Shown piece by piece: positions 6,321-13,321 of a DNA stretch of 18,646 nt (positions are counted from its first letter, which is position 1; the number at the start of each line of letters is the position of its first letter). Where the stretch lies: the NCBI GenBank assembly GCA_937944035.1, contig CALDZQ010000271.1, positions 1 through 18,646 on the forward strand. The letters are read 5' to 3'. A program made the translations under genes and the position numbers. The notes under the pieces are model-generated. The model saw nothing but the letters and a program-made list of their open reading frames with translations, searched no databases and had not been told where the DNA came from. This DNA comes from an uncultured Neomegalonema sp. (GTDB lineage: Bacteria; Pseudomonadota; Alphaproteobacteria; Rhodobacterales; Rhodobacteraceae).

Positions 6321-7409
6321 TTATCCCACCATCGCGTTTTTGAGCTGGTCTAGCGATGCGGCATTTGCGTCGATCACGCCCCGCTCGGTTATCAGCCCCG
6401 TGACCAGCCGCGCGGGTGTCACGTCGAAAGCGGGGTTGGCCGCCGGAGAGCCGCGAGCGGCGATGCGGGTGCGGACGATTTCACCATCCGGAAGCAATCC
6501 GTCGAGACTGAGCACCTCGTCAGGGTCACGCTCCTCAATCGGGATTTCCGACACACCATCGGAAACACGCCAATCGATTGTCGGGGTGGGGAGGCAGACG
6601 TAGAAAGGAACGTCGTTGTCGTGCGCTGCCAACGCCTTTAAATACGTGCCGATTTTGTTGCAGACATCACCGCTTGCGGTGACGCGGTCGGTTCCGACCA
6701 TGCACATATCAACGCGGCCGTGCTGCATCAGATGACCGCCCGCGTTATCGGTGATGATGTGATGCGGGACACCGTGCCAGCCCAGCTCTAACGCGGTGAG
6801 GAAAGCGCCCTGATTGCGCGGGCGGGTCTCGTCAACCCAGACATGCACGTCGATCCCGGCGTCATGGGCCTGATACATGGGCGAGGTGGCCGTGCCCCAA
6901 TCCACTGTGGCCAGCCAGCCGGCGTTGCAATGGGTGAGGATATTGACTTGCCCGCTCTGTGCGGCGCGGGATTTGATGATCTCAAGCCCGTGGACGCCGA
7001 TCATGCGGTTGATCTCGACATCCTCATCCGCCATCCGGCCCGCCAGCGCATAGGCGGCGTCAAAGCGGTCGGCGGGGGCGAGCGGCATGAGATGGTCCCG
7101 CGCGCGGTCGAGCGCCCAGCGCAGGTTGATCGCGGTCGGGCGGGTGGCGAAGAGCGTGTCATAGGCGGCGGCGAGCGCGGTGTCAGAGGGGTCTTCGCGC
7201 AGCGCCATCGCGAGGCCGTAAGCGGCGGTCACACCGATCAGGGGCGCGCCGCGCACGCGCATGACCCGGATTGCCTCGGCAGCATCATCGCAGGTGCTCA
7301 AACGGCGGGTGACGAAATCGAAAGGCAATTTGGTCTGGTCGATGATCTCGACGGTTTCGCCGCCCGAAGCCGCCCAGATCGAGCGTTTATCCACGCCATC
7401 AATACGCAT
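6321..7409 (-). CDS. mtnA: S-methyl-5-thioribose-1-phosphate isomerase
   Basis: A 362-residue cytoplasmic enzyme converting methylthioribose-1-phosphate to methylthioribulose-1-phosphate in methylthioadenosine salvage. The family is related to eIF2B subunits. Visible landmarks are RGAPLIGVTAAYGLA (53-67), NILTHCNAG with catalytic Cys161, VDETRPRNQG (192-201), and GTDRVTASGDVCNKIGTY with catalytic Asp241. The length is normal. ATG 7409 has an AGGGGAT ribosome-binding site. No mtnP, mtnK or later salvage gene is in the window, so the rest of the pathway must lie elsewhere. The usual caveat is that eIF2B-like relatives can act on other sugar phosphates (for example ribose-1,5-bisphosphate isomerase), but the Cys/Asp pair and flanking motifs favour MtnA. 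Confidence 0.95.
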   Translation of the reverse strand: MRIDGVDKRSIWAASGGETVEIIDQTKLPFDFVTRRLSTCDDAAEAIRVMRVRGAPLIGVTAAYGLAMALREDPSDTALAAAYDTLFATRPTAINLRWALDRARDHLMPLAPADRFDAAYALAGRMADEDVEINRMIGVHGLEIIKSRAAQSGQVNILTHCNAGWLATVDWGTATSPMYQAHDAGIDVHVWVDETRPRNQGAFLTALELGWHGVPHHIITDNAGGHLMQHGRVDMCMVGTDRVTASGDVCNKIGTYLKALAAHDNDVPFYVCLPTPTIDWRVSDGVSEIPIEERDPDEVLSLDGLLPDGEIVRTRIAARGSPAANPAFDVTPARLVTGLITERGVIDANAASLDQLKNAMVG

Positions 7410-7527
7410 TTTGATCCCCTGTCCCCTTTACACAAGGGGCAGTTTTAGCATGGCAGGTAAAACGGCGTCTATCGCGATATGGTTGTAATTCAGCGCCGGG
7501 ATGCGCGTATTTCAGGGTTTGGAGGGG

Positions 7528-8850
7528 TCAGGGGCTTTTATCGGAATCGCTGCTCCCGCCATCCGCTGATCCATCCCCCTCGATGAATTCCTCGTAAGCA
7601 TCCTCGTCGCGTTCCTCGATGGCCTCCTGTGCGTAAAGCTCTGCCGCGACCTCTGCGATGACAGCGCCGCGTGTGGGCAGCGCGACGAATGTTCCGTTAT
7701 CAGCGGCAGGCAGCGCGGCGCGCTGGGTCATCCTGAACACCGCATAAGCGGCGATGAGCGCGCTGAGGACGCAGTTGAAAATGAAATATCCGTCCGGCCC
7801 GAACCAGCCCATCATGTAGCCGACCACAATCGGCCCGAAGGTCGCTCCGACGCCGTTGATGAAGACCAGCCCGCTGCTGGCTGACGCCATTTTCGACGGG
7901 GGCAGATAGTCATTCGTGTGCGCGATCAGCAGGCTGTAAAGCGGGTTCGCCATCCCGCCCAGCACAGCCGCCGCGAGGTAGATGAACAGCACGTTCTCAG
8001 AGAATATCGACCCCATCCCCGTCGCGAGCGTGGCCGCAATCATGCAAATCGCAATCACCCGGCGTCTGTCCACACGGTCGGAAATCCAGCCGATCGGGTA
8101 CTGGAAAATCAGAGCGGTCACGTACATCAACGACACGAAAAACGCGATTTTATCGACGCCGAAACCAATTTGCGCCCCGTAAACCGCGCTCATGCCGAAC
8201 ATGGATGAGAAGATGCCGCCCAAGAGAAAACTGCCGACGCAGCCCAATGGGGACGATTCGTACAACTCGCGCAACGTCATACGCTCGGTATTGTCAGACA
8301 AGGGGGCAGGCGACGCGCTGAGCAGAATCGGGGCAAAAGAGAGCGAAACGACAATCGACATCAGCACAAACAGATCATAGCCGCTGGGGTCAGCGATGTT
8401 GAGGACCGCCTGCCCTATCACGATGCCGACCATTTGCACCATCATGTAGGCCGACAGCGTCTGACCCCGGTTCTCGTTCGACGCGGAGTTGTTGAGCCAG
8501 CTTTCAGCAACCACGTACACGCCGGAGAAGCAAAACCCCACGACAAAGCGCATCAAGGCCCAAGCGATAGGCGTTACGAAAACGGCATAGATGAGAAAGG
8601 CCGCAGAAATCAGGGACGCAAGCGCCGCGAACACCCGCACGTAACCGACCCGGCGGATCATCTGCGGCGCCATCCACGAGCCACCCAGAAAACCCGCGAA
8701 ATAGGCCGACATCACGTAACCCATAAGGGTCGGATCGAACGCCTCAAGATTGCCGCGCACGCCCAGAAGCGAGCCTTGCAAGCTGTTCCCGACCATCAGC
8801 ATACCGATGCCGAGGAAGAGCGCCCATGAGTTACTGAATACCTGTATCAT
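7528..8850 (-). CDS. MFS transporter (YcaD-like) with an acidic cytoplasmic tail
   Basis: A 440-residue inner-membrane protein with about 12 hydrophobic segments in two six-helix halves. The loop motif GWISDRVDRRRVI in the second half is the major-facilitator motif A; the first half has a reduced form near RRVGYVRVF. AESWLNN in the first half is typical of the YcaD-like subgroup. The substrate cannot be read from sequence. The last 45 or so residues form a strongly acidic, low-complexity tail (EERDEDAYEEFIEGDGSAD) beyond the normal end of the fold. AAGGGA precedes ATG 8850. It is followed by a 118-base gap and mtnA on the same strand with no terminator between, so both may share a transcript. 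Confidence 0.9.
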   Translation of the reverse strand: MIQVFSNSWALFLGIGMLMVGNSLQGSLLGVRGNLEAFDPTLMGYVMSAYFAGFLGGSWMAPQMIRRVGYVRVFAALASLISAAFLIYAVFVTPIAWALMRFVVGFCFSGVYVVAESWLNNSASNENRGQTLSAYMMVQMVGIVIGQAVLNIADPSGYDLFVLMSIVVSLSFAPILLSASPAPLSDNTERMTLRELYESSPLGCVGSFLLGGIFSSMFGMSAVYGAQIGFGVDKIAFFVSLMYVTALIFQYPIGWISDRVDRRRVIAICMIAATLATGMGSIFSENVLFIYLAAAVLGGMANPLYSLLIAHTNDYLPPSKMASASSGLVFINGVGATFGPIVVGYMMGWFGPDGYFIFNCVLSALIAAYAVFRMTQRAALPAADNGTFVALPTRGAVIAEVAAELYAQEAIEERDEDAYEEFIEGDGSADGGSSDSDKSP

Positions 8851-8882
8851 GCGCGTCCCTTACGCCTGCGAACAGCCGATTG

Positions 8883-8912
8883 AAAATACAATAACGACAT
8901 AAGACTTCGCAA
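8883..8912 (-). promoter_or_regulatory. Possible sigma70-type promoter for the MFS gene
   Basis: On the minus strand TTGCGA and TATTTT are separated by 18 bases, about 33 bases upstream of the MFS start and just after the terminator of the preceding gene. The match is moderate and read by eye. Confidence 0.3.
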
Positions 8913-8929
8913 AAGAGTTATCGGCGCGC

Positions 8930-8962
8930 AAAAAAAACGGCGACACCGGAGTGCCGCCGTTT
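8930..8962 (-). terminator. Intrinsic terminator of the peptidoglycan-binding protein gene
   Basis: On the minus strand AACGGCG pairs with CGCCGTT, with an inner CAC/GTG extension and a TCCG loop, followed by eight T. It starts about 25 bases after the stop of the gene at 8988. Confidence 0.93.
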
Positions 8963-8987
8963 GTGGTCGCATAATCCAGCCTGCGCT

Positions 8988-9986
8988 TTAGATTGCCGCG
9001 CCCGGATCAACGCCCAGTTCACGCATCACTTCGATCGTCAGCTGGCCCTGGGCAATGCCCTTCGTGCGCTGATAGCGACGGATCGCTTCCATCGTGCCAC
9101 CACCGAGAACACCGTCGATGGAGCCGGGGTTGTAGCCTTTTTCACGCAACGCAACCTGAAGCTTCTGAATCAGCTCGGGCGACGCGTTGGTGTTGCACAG
9201 GATAGGACGCCATTCCATTTTGCCCGCAGCTTCTTTTTTGACCTCGTAGACCGTCTCGTACTGAGCGGGGATCTCGATCTTCTTGACGCTGGCGGGGGTT
9301 ACGAGTTTACGCACCTTAACGGTACGGCTTTTCGCAGGAATCTCGACTTTGCGGGTCTTTGGCGGCTCAACCATCACCTTGACTTCAACTTTTTCAGTCT
9401 TGGCCGGGATGACTTTGGTGATCGTGCGCGGCGGAACTTTGATGACGCGCTTTGAAACGACCTTGTATTCCGCTGGAACGTTCACAAGACACATGATCTC
9501 GCCGGTGGCTTCGTCATAGCGCTGGATCGGGCCTTCGCCCTTTTTCCATGTGCTGTAAGCCTCACGGATCTTAACTTTCTCTTCTGTCTCTTCGTAAACG
9601 GCGTCGACCACTTCCTGAACTTCGCGCTCAGGCTCGACTACGACCGTTTCAAAGCGCGTCTCAAAGACGGCCGGGACGATTTCCAGCTCTTCAGACGCCG
9701 TCTGGACTTCAACGGTTTCTTCTATCGTCTCGTAGCGTGCTTCAACAACTTCGAGCTTCTCGGTCGCTTCCTTGACAAGCACTTTGTTCGCCACACGTTT
9801 GGTCGTGCCGGGAATGAAGACGCGGGCGTAGCATTCGCCTGCTCTCGCATCCGGTGGCAGCAGCTCGGTTGCCGCAGCGTATTGTGCGTCGATTTCTTCT
9901 TGGCTTTGCGCGAGTGCAACGCCGGATGTTCCCATGATGAGCGCACATGCGAAAACGAGCTGTGCCTGAGTGTTCTTGAAAGTCAT
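8988..9986 (-). CDS. Secreted repeat protein with C-terminal peptidoglycan-binding domain
   Basis: A 332-residue predicted periplasmic or surface protein. The start at 9986 has an excellent GGAGGAG site; an in-frame start at 10031 would precede the signal peptide needlessly. Signal cleavage is likely after ALA (residue 26). Residues 52-264 are built from degenerate strand-like repeats around PA.YETV..V.V, bracketed by Cys52, Cys166 and Cys264, the only cysteines of the mature protein. I count 23 Glu/Asp to 10 Lys/Arg in the first half and 10 to 22 in the second. Residues 268-326 form a PG_binding_1-type domain (KLQVALREKGYNPGSIDGVL, then AIRRYQ). Similar repeats occur in OmpA-like and peptidoglycan-binding envelope proteins. 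A cell-wall anchored structural role is inferred; no catalytic domain is present. It is monocistronic, with its own terminator. Confidence 0.87.
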   Translation of the reverse strand: MTFKNTQAQLVFACALIMGTSGVALAQSQEEIDAQYAAATELLPPDARAGECYARVFIPGTTKRVANKVLVKEATEKLEVVEARYETIEETVEVQTASEELEIVPAVFETRFETVVVEPEREVQEVVDAVYEETEEKVKIREAYSTWKKGEGPIQRYDEATGEIMCLVNVPAEYKVVSKRVIKVPPRTITKVIPAKTEKVEVKVMVEPPKTRKVEIPAKSRTVKVRKLVTPASVKKIEIPAQYETVYEVKKEAAGKMEWRPILCNTNASPELIQKLQVALREKGYNPGSIDGVLGGGTMEAIRRYQRTKGIAQGQLTIEVMRELGVDPGAAI

Positions 9987-10144
9987 ATCTTCTCCTCCGA
10001 TACGGTGGTCCTTGAACGGGAGGTTATCCACCGCGTTCGTGTACGTAGCAGATCATTGCCAAGACAGGGCGGCAAGAGCAAGCCTGTTCTCGTCTGAAAA
10101 CAATGATTTGAACCGCTGAAGCGGCGAATTTCAGATCAGATTTC

Positions 10145-11209
10145 TCAATGTGGCAAAAGCAAGGAGCCATCGCCATAAGAGTAAAATCTGTATTGTCGCG
10201 CGATTGCGTGCGCATAAATCTTATGGGTATTATCCAAGCCCATCAGTGCGCTGACCAGCATAAACAGTGTTGATTTGGGCAGATGAAAATTGGTCATCAA
10301 TCCGTCAATCGAACGGAAACGATAGCCCGGCGTGATGAAGATGTCCGTGGAACCGCTCCAGGCGCGCAAATTACCGCGCGCATCAGCCGCAGTCTCAAGC
10401 ACACGCAAAGATGTTGTTCCAACGCTTATTATTCGACCGCCGAGTGCGCGCGCCCGGTTGATTTGCGCGGCGGTCGCCTCTGAAATAGCGCCAATCTCAG
10501 AATGCATGACGTGATCCGCCGTCGAATCGACCTTCACCGGCAGGAAAGTTCCCGCACCGACGTGCAGCGTGACGGTCGCTGTCTCCACGCCCCTGTCCGC
10601 GAGGGCCGACAGCAACGATTCGTCGAAATGCAGTGCGGCGGTGGGGGCGGCGACCGCGCCGTCTTTCTCGGCGAAAACCGTCTGATAATCGTGAAAATCA
10701 TCCTCGTCCGACGCACGGCGCGCCGCGATATAAGGGGGTAGCGGCATTGTCCCCGCTTCGACAATCGCGAGGTCGAGATCCGGGCCGCTCAGGTTGAACG
10801 AAAAGACCAGCGTTCCGTCCTCACGTTTGCTGCTCACACGCCCTGTCAGCCCGCCGGAGAATTCAACAGCGTCGCCCTCACGCAGGCGGCGGCCCGGTTT
10901 GGCGAAGGCGCGCCAGTGCGCGGCATCAAGGCGCTCGATCAGCGTCGCCTCGACCGCCACCACGCTGTCGGCGCGGGTGCGGGTTCCGGCGAGACGCACG
11001 GGTAAGACGCGGGTGTCGTTGAAAACTAGCAAATCACCCGCCCGCAAAAGACCGGGCAAATCCGAAACCACATGATCCGCAATCGCCCCGCCATTCGCGA
11101 CCAGAAGCTTGGCCGCGACGCGCGGGCGCGCGGGCCGCAGAGCGATCAACTCTTCGGGCAGCGTGAAGTCAAAATCAGAAAGCGGATGATCGGCTTGCAC
11201 ACCGCTCAT
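10145..11209 (-). CDS. queA: S-adenosylmethionine:tRNA ribosyltransferase-isomerase
   Basis: A 354-residue cytoplasmic enzyme that transfers the ribosyl part of SAM to preQ1 in tRNA, making epoxyqueuosine. Family motifs run through the whole length: LVFNDTRV (61-68), MPLPPYI (155-161), AAPTAALHF (187-195), HVGAGTF (216-222), GTTSLRVLE (264-272), TDIFITPGYRF (288-298) and TNFHLPKSTL (306-315). A common variant of the fourth motif reads TAGLHF; here the Gly is Ala. It follows the cyclophilin gene by 34 bases on the same strand, an arrangement frequent in alphaproteobacteria, where tgt often comes next; tgt is absent here. A small CCGC-TTCA-GCGG hairpin shortly after the stop is too weak to call a terminator. 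Confidence 0.96.
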   Translation of the reverse strand: MSGVQADHPLSDFDFTLPEELIALRPARPRVAAKLLVANGGAIADHVVSDLPGLLRAGDLLVFNDTRVLPVRLAGTRTRADSVVAVEATLIERLDAAHWRAFAKPGRRLREGDAVEFSGGLTGRVSSKREDGTLVFSFNLSGPDLDLAIVEAGTMPLPPYIAARRASDEDDFHDYQTVFAEKDGAVAAPTAALHFDESLLSALADRGVETATVTLHVGAGTFLPVKVDSTADHVMHSEIGAISEATAAQINRARALGGRIISVGTTSLRVLETAADARGNLRAWSGSTDIFITPGYRFRSIDGLMTNFHLPKSTLFMLVSALMGLDNTHKIYAHAIARQYRFYSYGDGSLLLPH

Positions 11210-11243
11210 CCGCTCATCCGCATCGCCCGCACCAGATTTTGAG

Positions 11244-11888
11244 TTACTGGATATCGGCGAGAACTTTCATCGAGATCATTTTGTCCGGATCGGTGACAGT
11301 GCCGCCGCCGCCGGAGCCTTTTTTAATCATGTCCACAAACTCCATGCCTGACACGACCTTGCCGAGCACGGTGTACTGGCCGTTCAGGTGAGGCGCGGGG
11401 GCGAAGTTGATGAAGAACTGGCTGTCTGCGCTGTTCGGATCGCTGGAACGGGCCATGCCGATGGTTCCGCGCTCGAAGGGTGCGTCGGTGAACTCGGCGT
11501 CCAGATTTTTGCCTGACCCGCTGGTTCCCGTTCCTGTGGGATCACCTGTCTGCGCCATGAAGCCGTCGATCACGCGGTGAAAGACAATGCCGTCGTAGAA
11601 CCCGTCGCGGGCCAGCTCTTTAATGCGGGCGACGTGATTGGGGGCCAGATCCGGGGCCAGCTCGATGACGACATTGCCGTCTTTCAGTTCGATGACAATC
11701 GCATTTTCGGGGTCAGCAACAGACACATTGATCTCCTTGAGATTCGCAGATTCGGGGGTTTTCGCCGCTTCGGGCGCGGTCTCGCTCACCGTTACGGGAG
11801 CCGTGTTCGCTTCGCTTTTTGTCGTGTCCTCGCCACATCCGGCGACCACCATAACGAGCGCAAGCGCGATCATTCCAAGTTTTGACAT
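11244..11888 (-). CDS. Cyclophilin-type peptidyl-prolyl cis-trans isomerase, predicted lipoprotein
   Basis: A 214-residue envelope folding factor. The start at 11888 (GAGG about 9 bases upstream) gives a lipoprotein signal with VAGC, the lipidated Cys being residue 18; residues +1/+2 are Gly-Glu, without the Asp that retains E. coli lipoproteins in the inner membrane. A Ser/Thr/Glu/Ala-rich linker (19-60) leads to a cyclophilin domain (62-210) with FHRVIDGFMAQTGDPTGTGT at 103-122 (catalytic Arg105), SQFFINF at 156-162 and HLNGQYTVLGKVV at 167-179. The insertion-poor, short form resembles bacterial PpiA/PpiB. It lies between coaD and queA on one strand, likely the same transcription unit. An upstream in-frame start at 11921 only lengthens the signal. 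Confidence 0.94.
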   Translation of the reverse strand: MSKLGMIALALVMVVAGCGEDTTKSEANTAPVTVSETAPEAAKTPESANLKEINVSVADPENAIVIELKDGNVVIELAPDLAPNHVARIKELARDGFYDGIVFHRVIDGFMAQTGDPTGTGTSGSGKNLDAEFTDAPFERGTIGMARSSDPNSADSQFFINFAPAPHLNGQYTVLGKVVSGMEFVDMIKKGSGGGGTVTDPDKMISMKVLADIQ

Positions 11889-11971
11889 CGGCAAAATCCT
11901 CAGTTGATTTTCGCGTTGCATACCACGCGCGGCGCTTAGGTCACGGATTTTTTGTTTTCCACGTACAGGAT

Positions 11972-12481
11972 TTATGCGCCCTGCTCTTTGAAACGCCGGA
12001 TAAGTTTGGTGTTGACCGTCGGTGTCACAAATTTTGACACGTCACCACCGAAGCGGGCGATTTCTTTCACCAGCCGTGACGCAATTGCCTGATGTTCGGC
12101 CTCTGCCATCAGAAAGACGGTTTCGACCTCGTCGTTCAGGGCGCGGTTCATGCTGACCATCTGGAATTCATATTCAAAGTCGGACACGGCGCGCAGACCG
12201 CGAAAGATGACCTGCGCACCCAAATCCACCGCGTAGAACATCAGCAGATTGTCGAATGCCTCCACCCGGACCGCCGCGTCTGAGGATTCGGAGGGGAGGT
12301 TTTCAACCTCGGTGCGCATCATCTCGACACGTTCCGCCGTTTTGAACATCGGCCCTTTGGTGTCATTGGTGGCGACGCCGATGACCAGTTCATCCACCAG
12401 CCGCCGCGCCCGTTTGATAACATCAAGATGACCCAACGTGACCGGATCAAACGTACCGGGATAAAGCCCCACTCGCTTCAT
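11972..12481 (-). CDS. coaD: Phosphopantetheine adenylyltransferase
   Basis: A 169-residue cytoplasmic nucleotidyltransferase making dephospho-CoA from 4'-phosphopantetheine and ATP, the penultimate step of CoA synthesis. The N-terminal GTFDPVTLGH has Thr10 and His18 exactly as in E. coli CoaD. FRGLRAVSDFEYEFQM near 90-105 and SRLVKEIARFGGDVSKFV near 130-147 complete the active site. ATG 12481 gives the canonical MKRVGLYPGTFDP; a GTG three codons upstream (12490) lacks a Shine-Dalgarno sequence. It lies 59 bases after the CBS-domain gene and 83 bases before the cyclophilin gene, all on the minus strand. Confidence 0.97.
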   Translation of the reverse strand: MKRVGLYPGTFDPVTLGHLDVIKRARRLVDELVIGVATNDTKGPMFKTAERVEMMRTEVENLPSESSDAAVRVEAFDNLLMFYAVDLGAQVIFRGLRAVSDFEYEFQMVSMNRALNDEVETVFLMAEAEHQAIASRLVKEIARFGGDVSKFVTPTVNTKLIRRFKEQGA

Positions 12482-12540
12482 AATGCGCACTTTCAGAAAG
12501 TTGGAGGGCTTGCCTCGGATGTTTTTAGCGGCGGTGACGG

Positions 12541-12981
12541 TTAAGCGGTCGCCGAACGGATCATGCTTTCGAGCGCCTCGTTGTCATGCTCCAACGCTTC
12601 GATCCGCGCTTTGACAACATCACCGATAGAGATCAGCCCGACCAGCTTGCCATCCTTTGTAACCGGCATGTGGCGGAAGCGTCCTGAGGTCATCTTGCCC
12701 AGAACCGAGTCCGCGCTGTCATCCGGGCTGCATGTGACGACATTCGAGGTCATCACGCTGGAGACGGGTTGGGTGAGACACGCGCCACCGGTTACGCCCA
12801 AGGTACGGACGATGTCACGTTCGGACAGAATGCCCGCCATACTGCCGTCAGCATTGAGGACCAGCAAACAACCGATGCGTAATTCGCTCAATTTGGCGGC
12901 GGCATCGGCAAGGCTGGCATCCGCAGTGGTCGACGCGATCTTATCGCTGCCCTTGCGCTGCGAAATTTGAAGTACCTTCAT
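12541..12981 (-). CDS. Tandem CBS-domain protein
   Basis: A 146-residue cytoplasmic protein made almost entirely of two CBS motifs forming one Bateman module: about 15-70, ending in GILSERDIVRTL, and about 85-135, ending in RHMPVTKDGKLVGLISIGDVVKA. Such stand-alone modules usually bind adenine nucleotides and regulate a partner, but the partner cannot be named. A glutamate-rich helix closes the protein. AGGGAG lies 7 bases before ATG 12981. The frame is open upstream to 13236, but that extension has no homology and runs through an intrinsic terminator at 13075-13103, so it is rejected. It is first in the apparent CBS-coaD-cyclophilin-queA unit. Confidence 0.92.
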   Translation of the reverse strand: MKVLQISQRKGSDKIASTTADASLADAAAKLSELRIGCLLVLNADGSMAGILSERDIVRTLGVTGGACLTQPVSSVMTSNVVTCSPDDSADSVLGKMTSGRFRHMPVTKDGKLVGLISIGDVVKARIEALEHDNEALESMIRSATA

Positions 12982-13074
12982 AACCGTGCTCCCTGCGTTA
13001 AATATGCTGACATCAATGCAGAAGAGACTAACGGGCAAATGTCGGATGTGGATAGAAGAAACCGGAGCCTGAAC

Positions 13075-13103
13075 AAAAAAAAGCGCCCTCTTTCGAGGAC
13101 GCT
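13075..13103 (-). terminator. Orphan intrinsic terminator upstream of the CBS gene
   Basis: On the minus strand AGCG-T-CCTC, GAAA loop, GAGG-G-CGCT form a 9-pair stem (one U.G in RNA) with a GNRA-type tetraloop, followed by eight T. No protein gene precedes it on this strand before the divergent gene at 13322. It therefore ends a non-coding transcript, attenuates transcription into the CBS gene 94 bases downstream, or is a relic. Confidence 0.88.
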
Positions 13104-13228
13104 GAAGTTGGATTGAGGCAGGTTTCATACAGGCAAGAAACCTATCGAGCAGTGCGTTATTGGTATCAACTGGAGTTCGTTGTTTGCAAGCAATAAACGC
13201 TTTTACGGTGCAAGATGGTCCGCACCCC
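13104..13228 (-). ncRNA. Candidate small RNA or attenuator leader ending at the orphan terminator
   Basis: Reading the minus strand towards the terminator shows GGTGC/GCACC arms near 13208-13226, then AGGTTTC with GAAACCT (7-base arms, 10-base loop, 13120-13143), then the terminator stem. I recognise no Rfam family or riboswitch class. The 5' end is not known; the span given is the smallest that contains the structure. The case rests on consecutive hairpins plus a strong terminator with no gene to terminate. Confidence 0.35.
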
Positions 13229-13252
13229 CATACCAAATTTTGTAATGGTATG
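13229..13252. promoter_or_regulatory. Inverted repeat CATACCA-N10-TGGTATG, possible operator
   Basis: Perfect 7-base arms around an AT-rich 10-base spacer, about 17 bases arm-to-arm centre spacing, the geometry of a dimeric regulator site. It lies 70-93 bases upstream of the solute-binding protein start and at the upstream edge of the candidate minus-strand transcript, so it could control either. Confidence 0.35.
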
Positions 13253-13321
13253 AGTCAGATAGCCCCGTCGGTTCGCCTTAGAGCCGGAGCGTAAAAAGCA
13301 ATGAAGTCATTTTAATTCAAT

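Larger units (their letters stand above)
12982..13321. other. Gene-free gap of 340 bases between divergent genes
   Basis: It separates the CBS gene (minus) from the solute-binding protein gene (plus) and must hold both promoters. No protein-coding frame is convincing. It contains a strong minus-strand terminator (13075-13103), a hairpin immediately upstream of it in that direction (13120-13143) and a 7-base inverted repeat (13229-13252). The minus-strand segment between about 13228 and 13075 may be a short transcript. Confidence 0.6.

Noticed and set aside
10095..10140. Small CCGC-TTCA-GCGG hairpin after queA as a terminator
   Set aside because: Only four pairs and no adjacent T-run; insufficient to call.
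12982..13236. N-terminal extension of the CBS protein
   Set aside because: It would be translated through a strong intrinsic terminator, and the start at 12981 has a much better ribosome-binding site.
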